A stretch of DNA of 45,380 bases, taken from positions 1-45,380 of the IMG/VR virus record IMGVR_UViG_3300029893_000015; one strand, given 5' to 3'. Positions within the stretch are counted from its first letter, which is position 1. Each line of letters starts with the position of its first letter. A model generated the notes under the pieces. That model did no database searches and was not told the DNA's origin. It saw nothing but the letters and a program-made list of their open reading frames with translations. This document shows positions 7,574-15,303 of the stretch, in pieces. Position numbers and translations under genes: made by a program. This DNA comes from a virus.

Positions 7574-9248
7574 GAACGAAATTATAGGTGATGCTCCTTG
7601 TCCTAGATGTCGATCCCAAGGGAATGACAAGACAGGGAACCATCTTATTATCTTCAGCAATGGTAATAAGTTTTGTAATCGCTGTGGGTATAAAGAAATT
7701 GGAGAAGGTAATGAGAAAGCAATGATAACTAAAGAAGATTTACCAGACTATCAATCAATGGAGGAGATAGACTCCTATCCATTCGACAATCTACCTGATC
7801 GTGGCATTCGTAGAGAGACAGCAGAGTTCTATGGTGTTAGAGTTTCATACGATGAAAGCTCACGGCAGGTGGATGCACACTACTATCCCCTATTCAAGAA
7901 TGGTAAACCCTCTGGGTATAAGAAGAGGATTATCATTACCAAGAAGTTCAAGATTATAGGGGATGGTAAAGAAGCACAGTTATTCGGACAGCAACTCTTT
8001 GGTGAGGGTGGTAAGCTACTCATCATCACTGAGGGTGAATGTGATGCAATGGCTGCACATCAAATGCTCCGTGATGCAGGGAAGAATTATCGTGTAGTTT
8101 CTGTGCCACATGGGGCCAACCCACAATCAATCAAAGTAAATTTACAATGGATTGAATCATTTCAATCAATCATCCTAGCCTTTGACCAAGACAAACCGGG
8201 CAAGGAAGCAGCTCAAGCTGTAGCTGAACTCCTCTCTCCGGGTAAGGCTAAGATCATGACGTTCTCTGAGAAAGATCCTAATGATCTATTGTTAGCTGGG
8301 AAAGGGAAGGAGTTTATCCAGTCTATATACAATGCTACTATGTATCGTCCTGATGGTATTGTGTCAGGTAAGGATACATGGGATATCATTAAGAGTAAGC
8401 CACGTGTAGAGTCTGTCCCTTATCCTCAGGATTGGGATGAGATCAATACTAAGACCTATGGGATGCGTCTTGGTGAGCTTGACACATGGACTTCAGGTTC
8501 AGGGATGGGTAAGTCTCAGCTACTCCGTGAGCTACAGTACCATCTGTTCCAGAAGACTGAGAGTAATGTAGGTATAATCTCCTTAGAGGAGCCTCTAACC
8601 GATTCTGTTGAATCATTAATGGCTCTACATCTAAACAAACGTATAATGCTTCCTGATGTACGTGAGAAGGTTACAGACGAGGAGATGTATGAAGCATGGA
8701 AAGCTACCGTAGGTACTAATAGGTTCCACTTCTATGACCACTTTGGCTCAGTAGATGATGAGTCATTGGTGACTAAGATACGTTACCTAGCTAGAGGGTT
8801 AGACTGTAAATATATATTCCTTGATCACCTGAGTATTGTAGTGTCAGAGTTTGCTGACCAAGGTGGTGAACGTGAACGTATTGACACAATCATGACCCGT
8901 CTTAAGAACCTGACACAGGAGCTTGGCATATGGATTGGTCTTGTGGTTCACTTACGTAAGACATCCACTGGTGGAAAATCATTTGAGGAGGGGGGTATCC
9001 CATCCCTTGATGATCTTCGTGGTAGTGGTGCCATTAAGCAGTTGAGTAATAATGTGTATGCTCTATCACGTAACCAGCAACACCCTGAGGAGGTTGTGAG
9101 GAATACATCACGCCTTCATGTATTGAAATGCAGACTAACTGGGCGTACTGGTGATGCTGACTATCTATACTTTAATGATTCAACTGGCAGAATTGAGAAG
9201 TCTGATTATGCTGATGAACCTGAGGAGAACTTAGATAATGACTTCTAA
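7563..9248 (+). CDS. Primase-helicase (T7 gp4-like)
   Basis: This 561-aa protein combines an N-terminal zinc ribbon (Cys13, Cys16, Cys38, Cys41), a Toprim primase domain (ITEGECDAMAA near 157 and AFDQDKPGKEAA near 205) and a DnaB/gp4 RecA-type helicase (Walker A GSGMGKSQ near 312, SLEEP, and FLDHLSIV as Walker B near 419). It primes lagging-strand synthesis and unwinds DNA at the fork. It overlaps the phosphatase gene before it and the phosphoesterase after it. The acidic C-terminus probably contacts the DNA polymerase, as in T7. Confidence 0.93.
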   Translation: MWSKNEIIGDAPCPRCRSQGNDKTGNHLIIFSNGNKFCNRCGYKEIGEGNEKAMITKEDLPDYQSMEEIDSYPFDNLPDRGIRRETAEFYGVRVSYDESSRQVDAHYYPLFKNGKPSGYKKRIIITKKFKIIGDGKEAQLFGQQLFGEGGKLLIITEGECDAMAAHQMLRDAGKNYRVVSVPHGANPQSIKVNLQWIESFQSIILAFDQDKPGKEAAQAVAELLSPGKAKIMTFSEKDPNDLLLAGKGKEFIQSIYNATMYRPDGIVSGKDTWDIIKSKPRVESVPYPQDWDEINTKTYGMRLGELDTWTSGSGMGKSQLLRELQYHLFQKTESNVGIISLEEPLTDSVESLMALHLNKRIMLPDVREKVTDEEMYEAWKATVGTNRFHFYDHFGSVDDESLVTKIRYLARGLDCKYIFLDHLSIVVSEFADQGGERERIDTIMTRLKNLTQELGIWIGLVVHLRKTSTGGKSFEEGGIPSLDDLRGSGAIKQLSNNVYALSRNQQHPEEVVRNTSRLHVLKCRLTGRTGDADYLYFNDSTGRIEKSDYADEPEENLDNDF

Positions 9249-9738
9249 TGTATGGTTTACATCTGACCTCCACTTAGGACATATAGGTTCAGCTAGGCAT
9301 AGAGGGTTCACATCAGTAGAAGAACATGATGCTGCAATTATCACTCACATGCAAATGGTGATTGGGAAAAGGGATAAGTTATTTATCCTTGGTGATGTAT
9401 GCTGGAACAACCAGAGTCTAAAACTCTTAGGGGAACTACCGGGGGTTAAGGAGCTTATTATAGGGAATCATGATACACTCCATACGTATGAGTATCTAAA
9501 GTACTTCAATAAGATACATGGTTTCCGTTCATATAAGAATTTCTGGTTGAGTCATTGTCCAATACATCCACAAGAGATATATCGCCATGCTGGTAATATA
9601 CATGGGCATATACATAAAGGGGCAGCTACCCAAAACCTTGGGTACCCATACTATAATGTGAATCAAGATTATAATAACTTTTGCCCTGTTAATTACGATA
9701 CAATTGTGCATTTCTTTAATGAGCATAAGGAGAAATAA
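9238..9738 (+). CDS. Calcineurin-like metallophosphoesterase (166 aa)
   Basis: The order of metal-binding motifs is complete: SDLHLGH (9-15), LGDVCW (52-57), GNHD (76-79), SHCPIHP (101-107) and GHIHKG (119-124). The size fits the small phage phosphoesterases that act on 2',3'-cyclic phosphates or nucleotides. The substrate cannot be read from sequence. It overlaps the primase-helicase stop, so it belongs to the replication operon. Confidence 0.88.
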   Translation: MTSNVWFTSDLHLGHIGSARHRGFTSVEEHDAAIITHMQMVIGKRDKLFILGDVCWNNQSLKLLGELPGVKELIIGNHDTLHTYEYLKYFNKIHGFRSYKNFWLSHCPIHPQEIYRHAGNIHGHIHKGAATQNLGYPYYNVNQDYNNFCPVNYDTIVHFFNEHKEK

Positions 9739-9739
9739 T

Positions 9740-9931
9740 ATGCATGTAGATAGTTTCAGTCATGACTTTACATTCTGTTCTAAACAGGACTGTAAGAATA
9801 TGGAGTGTAAGAGGAACCTATCATCATATCCACTAGATACTACGTTCCATTATATCTCTGTGTCAGAGCTAGCATCTCAATGTGAGTGGCATTTAGAACA
9901 TGAGAAAGGTATTCGACTTAGAGGGGAATAA
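9740..9931 (+). CDS. Small Cys/His-rich protein, possible zinc-binding (63 aa)
   Basis: The ATG at 9740 follows AAGGAGAAATAAT. The N-terminal third carries FCSKQDCKNMEC, three Cys within ten residues, and His residues nearby, suggesting a small zinc site. It overlaps the start of the DNA polymerase gene by about 30 bases in another frame. Its function is unknown. Confidence 0.65.
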   Translation: MHVDSFSHDFTFCSKQDCKNMECKRNLSSYPLDTTFHYISVSELASQCEWHLEHEKGIRLRGE

Positions 9932-11687
9932 TCTACTTCCAAATATAACTAAAGTATGGTGTGTTGTATTCAAAGATATTGATACCGATGTTGTCACAAG
10001 TTATGACATTAGATCAAGCTCATTCAGAGATGATGTAGCTAAAGAGATTAGGCAGGCTACACTATTGATTGGTCATAATGTAATTAACTTTGACTTTCCT
10101 GTTCTTGAGAAAGTATTAGGGATTACATACACTGGTGAGATATACGATACACTCGTTGTATCTAGGCTCCTTAACCCCGACAGAATAGGAGGACATTCCC
10201 TTGATAGGTGGGGTAGAAAGTTTGGTAGACTAAAGCCTGAGCATGAAGACTGGACGCAGTTCTCAGAAGAGATGTTACATCGTTGTGCTGAGGATGTGGA
10301 GATTAATTATCTCCTGTATAAATATGAGACTGAAGGGATAGCTTCCTCTAAAACAGATTGGTCACTCTCTATTAAACTTGAGCATGAGGTAGCCAAGATA
10401 ATCTCTAGACAAGAGAGGAATGGGGTGGCCTTCGATAAAGAGAAAGCTATTAGGTGTATTAACAGCTTAACTGATGAACTTGATAAGTTGTACAATCAGG
10501 TGAGACCCTCCCTCAAGTATGATGTGAATACACCATATGATAAGCCTGTTAGTAGAGTGTTCCTTAAGTCAGGACAATATACTTCCAGTGTAACACAATG
10601 GTATGATGACCCATCCGTAGTTGGAGGGCCATTCTCTCGTGTACTATTTGAGGAACCTGAGCTAGGAAGTAGGCATAAGCTTATCAAACAACTCTTAAGC
10701 TTTGGATGGAAGCCTGAGGTATTCACTGAGAAGGGAGCACCTAAGCTAACTATCAAGGGTATCCCTGTAGATTCCCTCAATAATATTGTTGGGGATATAG
10801 GGTCAGCTATAGCTAAGTGGTATACATATTCACATCGTAGGTCACAGATACAAGGATGGCTTAATCATCCTAGACTACAGGTGGATGGTAGACTACCAGC
10901 TCAGGCTAACCCACTAGGCACTCCCACTGGGAGAATGAGACATTCAGTTGTTGTCAATGTGCCTAAGGCAGAGGAGAGGGTAGTATATGGTAAAGAAATG
11001 AGGAGTTTATTCATAGCCAAGCCGGGGTATCTACTGGTTGGGCATGATGCCAGTGGCCTTGAGAACAGGATGCTAGCTCATTACATGAATGATCCTGATC
11101 TCACACATGAAATACTTGATGGTGACTTCCATACGAAGGTATGGGAGCCTATCAAAGAGTATGTCCACTCTCGTGGTAACACGAAGAACATAGAATATGC
11201 CCTATTCTATGGGGCTGCTGATGATAAGCTGGGGTCTATGGTTGACTACAAGCCCTCAGGTATGTCTAATAAAGCTATGGGTAAGATTATTAGAGAGCTT
11301 ATCATGAAGGGTCTTCCTGCCCTTGATGATTTAACTAAACGTATACAGAAAGAAGCTAAGAAGGGATACCTAATAGGATTGGATGGACGTAGACTATATG
11401 TACGCTATTCTCATTCAGCACTTAACACACAACTACAGGGTGCTGGTGCTATTGTTATGAAAACCTCTATGGTTTTCCTTGATAAATGGGTGAAGAAGTA
11501 TGAGTTAGATGTAACAAAGGTATTGGATATGCATGACGAAGCACAAGCTGAAGTATTGCCAAGTCATGTTGAACTTTATTCAACCCTCGCCGTCAAATCA
11601 ATTGAGAGAGCTGGTACATTTTACAAGATGAATGTACCCCTCACAGGTGAAGTAAAGGTTGGAAAGAACTGGGCTGAGACCCATTGA
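9900..11687 (+). CDS. DNA polymerase, family A (T7-like) with 3'-5' exonuclease
   Basis: This 595-aa replicative polymerase has exonuclease motifs FDLE (Asp6, Glu8), GHNVINFDFP (58-67) and CAEDVEINYLLY (129-140). The polymerase motifs are VGHDASGLENRML (motif A, near 382), the O-helix-like NIEYALFYGAADDKLG (near 428) and MHDEAQAE (motif C, near 543). It copies the phage genome with the primase-helicase and SSB next to it. The start overlaps the previous small gene and there is no strong ribosome site, so translation is probably coupled. At about 600 aa it is shorter than T7 gp5 (about 700). Confidence 0.95.
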   Translation: MRKVFDLEGNNLLPNITKVWCVVFKDIDTDVVTSYDIRSSSFRDDVAKEIRQATLLIGHNVINFDFPVLEKVLGITYTGEIYDTLVVSRLLNPDRIGGHSLDRWGRKFGRLKPEHEDWTQFSEEMLHRCAEDVEINYLLYKYETEGIASSKTDWSLSIKLEHEVAKIISRQERNGVAFDKEKAIRCINSLTDELDKLYNQVRPSLKYDVNTPYDKPVSRVFLKSGQYTSSVTQWYDDPSVVGGPFSRVLFEEPELGSRHKLIKQLLSFGWKPEVFTEKGAPKLTIKGIPVDSLNNIVGDIGSAIAKWYTYSHRRSQIQGWLNHPRLQVDGRLPAQANPLGTPTGRMRHSVVVNVPKAEERVVYGKEMRSLFIAKPGYLLVGHDASGLENRMLAHYMNDPDLTHEILDGDFHTKVWEPIKEYVHSRGNTKNIEYALFYGAADDKLGSMVDYKPSGMSNKAMGKIIRELIMKGLPALDDLTKRIQKEAKKGYLIGLDGRRLYVRYSHSALNTQLQGAGAIVMKTSMVFLDKWVKKYELDVTKVLDMHDEAQAEVLPSHVELYSTLAVKSIERAGTFYKMNVPLTGEVKVGKNWAETH

Positions 11688-11709
11688 TATTTTAAGGAGA
11701 TACAAAGTT

Positions 11710-12186
11710 ATGGCAATTGTAAAAGGTGCAGTTAGGTGGGCACAGGTTTACCAGCCTAATACTAAGTTTACCCCTGTATGGGAAGTGGATGTTATCCTCT
11801 CTAAAGAAGATGCTGTTCGTCTTAAGAAGGAAGGGTTGGCTGTTAAGAAGGACGATGAAGGTAATTATGTAGTTAAGTTCAAGCGCAAGGTGCAGAAGGC
11901 TAGTGGTGAACAGAACACCCCACCTCGTGTGATTGATAAGAATAACCAAGTTATCACTGACTTGATTGGTAATGGTTCCATCTGTGCTGTACAGTACTAC
12001 GCTAAGGAATGGAAGTATGCTGGTAAGTCTGGAGTTAAGGGTCACCTTCAGGGTATAAAGGTATTGAAGTTGGTTCCATATATGAAGGATGAGTTGGCTG
12101 ATATCAAGGATGATGACTTCGATGATGGCGAAACTAACTTTAATGCTAATGAACTCGACGAGGATATGCCGTTTGATGATGAATAA
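11710..12186 (+). CDS. Single-stranded DNA-binding protein (T7 gp2.5-like)
   Basis: This 158-aa protein starts MAIVKGAVRWAQVYQP behind AAGGAGATACAAAGTT. It has a basic, aromatic N-terminal OB-like region and a long acidic tail (from about residue 130) ending in PFDDE. That tail is the feature by which gp2.5-type SSBs touch the polymerase and helicase. Its place straight after the polymerase supports the call. Upstream in-frame starts have no ribosome site. Confidence 0.82.
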   Translation: MAIVKGAVRWAQVYQPNTKFTPVWEVDVILSKEDAVRLKKEGLAVKKDDEGNYVVKFKRKVQKASGEQNTPPRVIDKNNQVITDLIGNGSICAVQYYAKEWKYAGKSGVKGHLQGIKVLKLVPYMKDELADIKDDDFDDGETNFNANELDEDMPFDDE

Positions 12187-12433
12187 AACATTTGTAGCTC
12201 AAACAGTAGTAGCTCATGAGAATGAGAACTATCAAGTCATTGTTAATGACAAGAACTACACCCTTCTTAATAGAGTTTATGGTGTTAAAGAGAAGGACTT
12301 TGAGTTCTTAATTGAAGCTCTCTATGCTGCTGAACAATTCAATCATGCTCTGAAGAATAAGACATACATTATGTCAGATGAAATTATGAATCCACTTCTT
12401 AACTTCATCTCTAATCCAGAGAAGATGAACTAA
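12176..12433 (+). CDS. Hypothetical protein (85 aa)
   Basis: Two adjacent ATGs (12176 and 12179) lie within the end of the SSB gene, giving MNKTFVAQTVV. It is a soluble alpha/beta protein with an NYTLLNRVYGV strand region and a helical middle. It is the last gene before a hairpin terminator at 12442. No family recognised. Confidence 0.7.
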   Translation: MMNKTFVAQTVVAHENENYQVIVNDKNYTLLNRVYGVKEKDFEFLIEALYAAEQFNHALKNKTYIMSDEIMNPLLNFISNPEKMN

Positions 12434-12441
12434 TATAATAT

Positions 12442-12470
12442 GGGGGGTCGAAAGACCCCCTATTATTATG
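12442..12470 (+). terminator. Strong GAAA-loop hairpin, probable terminator
   Basis: GGGGGTC (12443-12449) pairs with GACCCCC (12454-12460) around a GAAA tetraloop, and flanking AT bases extend the stem. The downstream tract (TATTATTAT) is T-rich but not a pure run. It probably ends or attenuates transcription after the SSB genes. It lies just before the ribosome site of the next gene, so part of it may instead be a processing or stability hairpin. Confidence 0.65.
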
Positions 12471-12478
12471 GAGGTAAT

Positions 12479-12631
12479 ATGTTAAGTTGGTTAAAGGATC
12501 AAGTACTCCCAGCTACATTCATAATCCTCGTAGCTTACGCTATATACTCAGCCATTACATTAGCTAGATGGTATGGGTATAATGAAGCTATTGTTGATTC
12601 AATAAGGGTTGGCTTATGCATTTTATCGTAG
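12479..12631 (+). CDS. Small single-pass membrane protein (50 aa)
   Basis: The ATG at 12479 follows GGAGG. The protein is MLSWLKDQV, then a hydrophobic helix at about residues 10-28, then a polar region. It overlaps the exonuclease gene start. Function unknown. Confidence 0.6.
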   Translation: MLSWLKDQVLPATFIILVAYAIYSAITLARWYGYNEAIVDSIRVGLCILS

Positions 12632-13422
12632 ACGCTGATAGTATTGCATATAGGGCAGCCGCAGCAGCAGAAAAGAGAATCTATTCTATTCTCACTCCTG
12701 ATGGGATCTCACAGGAGTTTCAATATAAGAAGGAAGTTAATGAGTGGCTACAACTTCAGGGGTATGAGACAGCTGAGATTACATTCCGTAAGGAACCAGA
12801 GCATGTTGGTAATGCACTCCACAATGTTAATCTAATAATTAATGGCATACGTAATCATCCATTGCATACTACCAGTGAGTACCATATTAGCAGTGATTCT
12901 TCTTTTAGAAAGTTTGTAGCTGTCTCACATCCATACAAAGGGAATCGTACAGCAGATAAGCCAGTGCATTTGAGTGTATGTAAAGACTATCTACTCGCAA
13001 GATATAATGCTAAGTTAGCTGAATGGATGGAAGCCGATGATACTGTATCTATGGCTGCACTCTCTACACCTAATTCGGTTATTGTATCTATAGATAAAGA
13101 CCTTGATATGGTTGAGGGGAAGCACCTTAACTGGGTTAAGGGGGAAGTCTATGATATTACTCCAACAGAGGGATTCAGAAACTTCTGTGTTCAGATGCTA
13201 ATGGGTGATAGAACTGATAACATCGTAGGGATACATGGTATTGGTGCTGTAACAGCTCATAAATTACTAGATGGTTTAGATGAACCAAGTATGTTTAAAG
13301 TTGTCGAAAGAGAATATATTAAACAATATGGTGAATGTCATAGATCTAGGTTGCTAGAGAATGGGAGATTACTATGGATGATGCGGCATCCTCTGGATGT
13401 ATGGAATATACCATATGAGTAA
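12616..13422 (+). CDS. 5'-3' exonuclease (FEN / T7 gp6-like)
   Basis: This 268-aa protein has the acidic metal clusters of flap nucleases: VDADSIAYR (5-13), EADDTVSMAA (near 139) and SIDKDLDM (near 157). MGDRTDNIVGIHGIGAVTA (near 196) holds the last Asp residues and the helix-hairpin-helix that binds DNA. YKGNR near 112 lies in the arch region. It removes RNA primers and degrades host DNA. It starts inside the upstream gene and overlaps the HNH gene. Confidence 0.9.
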   Translation: MHFIVDADSIAYRAAAAAEKRIYSILTPDGISQEFQYKKEVNEWLQLQGYETAEITFRKEPEHVGNALHNVNLIINGIRNHPLHTTSEYHISSDSSFRKFVAVSHPYKGNRTADKPVHLSVCKDYLLARYNAKLAEWMEADDTVSMAALSTPNSVIVSIDKDLDMVEGKHLNWVKGEVYDITPTEGFRNFCVQMLMGDRTDNIVGIHGIGAVTAHKLLDGLDEPSMFKVVEREYIKQYGECHRSRLLENGRLLWMMRHPLDVWNIPYE

Positions 13423-13768
13423 GAGAACACCACCACATCCAGAGTATCCCTCATGGACTGAGGCTAGATTCAGACAGTTCATACGCTCAGCATTAAGAGC
13501 TGCATGGAGTAGATGGCCACCCAAGTACGAAGTATTAGCTGCTGCTAAGAGGACTGTCTCAGGGAAGAGACACAAGTATGAGTTTCAATGTGCTTCATGT
13601 AAGCAATGGTTCAAGCAGAAAGAAGTACAAGTGGATCACATTACCCCTGTAGGTTCTGATACCGATTGGATTCAATTTATACAAAGACTCTTTGTTGGTA
13701 AGAATAAACTACAGGTACTATGTAGTGAATGCCACAATTTGAAAACTAAAAGAGAGAGAAGTAAATGA
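13415..13768 (+). CDS. HNH endonuclease-like protein (117 aa)
   Basis: The C-terminal half carries CASCKQWF, then VDHITPVG (the catalytic His), then LQVLCSECHNLKTKRE. These are the two zinc CxxC pairs and the HNH signature. The N-terminal half is basic (RSALRAAWSRWPPK) and may bind DNA. The start overlaps the exonuclease stop. It is not next to the terminase, so a role in recombination or host DNA breakdown is more likely than packaging. A homing role is possible, but no intron is visible. Confidence 0.85.
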   Translation: MSKRTPPHPEYPSWTEARFRQFIRSALRAAWSRWPPKYEVLAAAKRTVSGKRHKYEFQCASCKQWFKQKEVQVDHITPVGSDTDWIQFIQRLFVGKNKLQVLCSECHNLKTKRERSK

Positions 13769-13983
13769 TAGCACTAAGTGAAACAGAACTCATCCTCCTA
13801 AAGGATACCCTTGATAGAGTAAAGGATGAGTTTGATGCATTAGTTGAAGAATGTGATGCAGTCTTTAATTCAGGTGCAGTAGAAGAAGTTGATGAATGCT
13901 TAGTAATTATTGATGCATTATACAATAAACACTTAGCTTATCTAATTGATAAGGGATACGTAAGAGAGGTAGTTGATGACTAA
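13765..13983 (+). CDS. Hypothetical acidic protein (72 aa)
   Basis: A short, strongly acidic, helical protein (many Glu and Asp; EVDECLVIIDALYNKHLAYLID). It overlaps the HNH stop and the next start by a few bases, so it is part of the operon. No family recognised. Confidence 0.65.
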   Translation: MIALSETELILLKDTLDRVKDEFDALVEECDAVFNSGAVEEVDECLVIIDALYNKHLAYLIDKGYVREVVDD

Positions 13984-14755
13984 ACATTTAGTAATCCCAG
14001 ATACACAGGTTAAAGATGGAGTAGATATTTCCTATCTAAATTGGGTAGGGCAGTATATAGTACATAAGAAACCTGATGTCATAGTCATGACAGGCGACTT
14101 TGCTGATATGCCATCTCTCTCCTCCTATGATAAAGGAACTAAGGGGTTCGAGGGTAGACGTTATCGTAAGGACATTGAAGCTGCACATAATGGGATGGCA
14201 GCATTGATGGCCCCTATTCTGGATTACAACTATACACAGAGATTCCATAAGAAAGCTCAGTATAAACCGCGTATGGTTCTTACCCTTGGCAATCATGAGA
14301 ATCGTATTAATCGTGCTGTTAATTCTGAGCCTATCCTTGAGGGGACTATCTCTATAGATGATTTAGAATATGAGAAATGGGGTTGGGAAGTTTATCCTTT
14401 CCTTGATGTGGTAGAGATTGATGGTGTTCTCTACTCCCATTTCTTCCCTCGCTCAGCAAATGGTAGGGTGATGCAGAATAGGAATGGTGCCCCTACAGCT
14501 AAGCTACAGGTTATGAGAGAAGCTAAGTCATGCACTGCTGGCCATATGCAGGGGCTTGATTGGCATGCTATGCAGACTCAGGATAGAATCTTATATGGTC
14601 TGATAGCTGGGTCATGCTATTTACATGATGAAGAATACCTCACCCCACAAGGTGAGAAGTATTGGAAGGGTGTCATCATGAAGCATGGTGTAAAGGATGG
14701 GCAGTATGATCCTATGTTTATATCCCTTGATTACTTGAGAGCTCGATATGGTTAA
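13976..14755 (+). CDS. Metallophosphoesterase (calcineurin-like, 259 aa)
   Basis: It has VIPDTQ (6-11), MTGDFADM (37-44) and LGNHENRINR (near 102), the dinuclear metal motifs of calcineurin-like enzymes. SHFFPR near 155 and the TAGHMQG region near 180 fit the later His ligands. Proteins of this type occur in replication operons of many phages, where they are called DNA-repair exonuclease or phosphatase. The second phosphoesterase in this operon (9238-9738) is much shorter and not a close copy. The substrate is unknown. Confidence 0.8.
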   Translation: MTKHLVIPDTQVKDGVDISYLNWVGQYIVHKKPDVIVMTGDFADMPSLSSYDKGTKGFEGRRYRKDIEAAHNGMAALMAPILDYNYTQRFHKKAQYKPRMVLTLGNHENRINRAVNSEPILEGTISIDDLEYEKWGWEVYPFLDVVEIDGVLYSHFFPRSANGRVMQNRNGAPTAKLQVMREAKSCTAGHMQGLDWHAMQTQDRILYGLIAGSCYLHDEEYLTPQGEKYWKGVIMKHGVKDGQYDPMFISLDYLRARYG

Positions 14756-14972
14756 TAATGTCATCCCTTTATTTCTAAAAGAAGAGACAGTAGAAGAAGT
14801 AATTGAGTCAGCTAAGAATTCTGGATATGAGCAGTTACTTATAGTTGGGTATGATGCCGAAGGGAAGCTACGCTATCGTTCTAACTTCCCTGACTTGAGA
14901 GGTGAACTCTCAGCTATCGAACTTATCAAACATCATATTATTATGTCGGAGTTCTTAGGCTATGAGCCATGA
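14748..14972 (+). CDS. Hypothetical protein (74 aa)
   Basis: Starts MVNNVIPLFLKEET inside the end of the phosphoesterase gene. It has an alpha/beta look, with the strand YEQLLIVGYDAEGKLRYRSN. Small proteins with 'VGYD..G....SN' in this position are common in phages, but I cannot assign a function. Confidence 0.65.
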   Translation: MVNNVIPLFLKEETVEEVIESAKNSGYEQLLIVGYDAEGKLRYRSNFPDLRGELSAIELIKHHIIMSEFLGYEP

Positions 14973-15303
14973 GTTAGATCCTAATGGCATTGACCCACAT
15001 AATGGTGGGGCCAAATTAGACAAGGGTAAAGTTAAAGCTGCTCTAGTAATGAAAGATTTTGCTAGAGCACTCTGGAAAGTATGTGAAGTTGGAACCTTCG
15101 GTGCTAATAAATATTCAGCTAGCGGTTGGGTACAGGTACCAGATGGTTTCAACAGATATGATGATGCATTAATGCGGCATAAGCTGAAGGAATGGATGGG
15201 TGAGGAGATTGATGATGACTCTGAGATTGAACATCTAGCTCATGCTGCATGGAATGCATTAGCTACATTAGAATTTAAACTTCGTGAAAAGGAAAGTGAA
15301 TGA
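14962..15303 (+). CDS. dATP/dGTP diphosphohydrolase N-terminal-like (DUF5664-type) protein (113 aa)
   Basis: The pattern DPNGIDPHNGGAKLDKGK, then EVGTFGANKY, GW and RYDDALMRHKLKEW, and finally HLAHAAWNALATLE is that of the phage family annotated as dATP/dGTP diphosphohydrolase N-terminal domain. The E....D and H..H patterns resemble the helical MazG-type pyrophosphohydrolases, which turn dNTPs into dNMPs. It overlaps the ribonucleotide reductase start, which fits a role in dNTP balance. The enzyme activity is family-level inference only. Confidence 0.75.
   Translation: MSHELDPNGIDPHNGGAKLDKGKVKAALVMKDFARALWKVCEVGTFGANKYSASGWVQVPDGFNRYDDALMRHKLKEWMGEEIDDDSEIEHLAHAAWNALATLEFKLREKESE

Noticed and set aside
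14962-15303. Evidence for a 2-aminoadenine (Z) genome
   Set aside because: No PurZ-like adenylosuccinate synthetase is present, and the DNA polymerase shows no obvious link to this modification.
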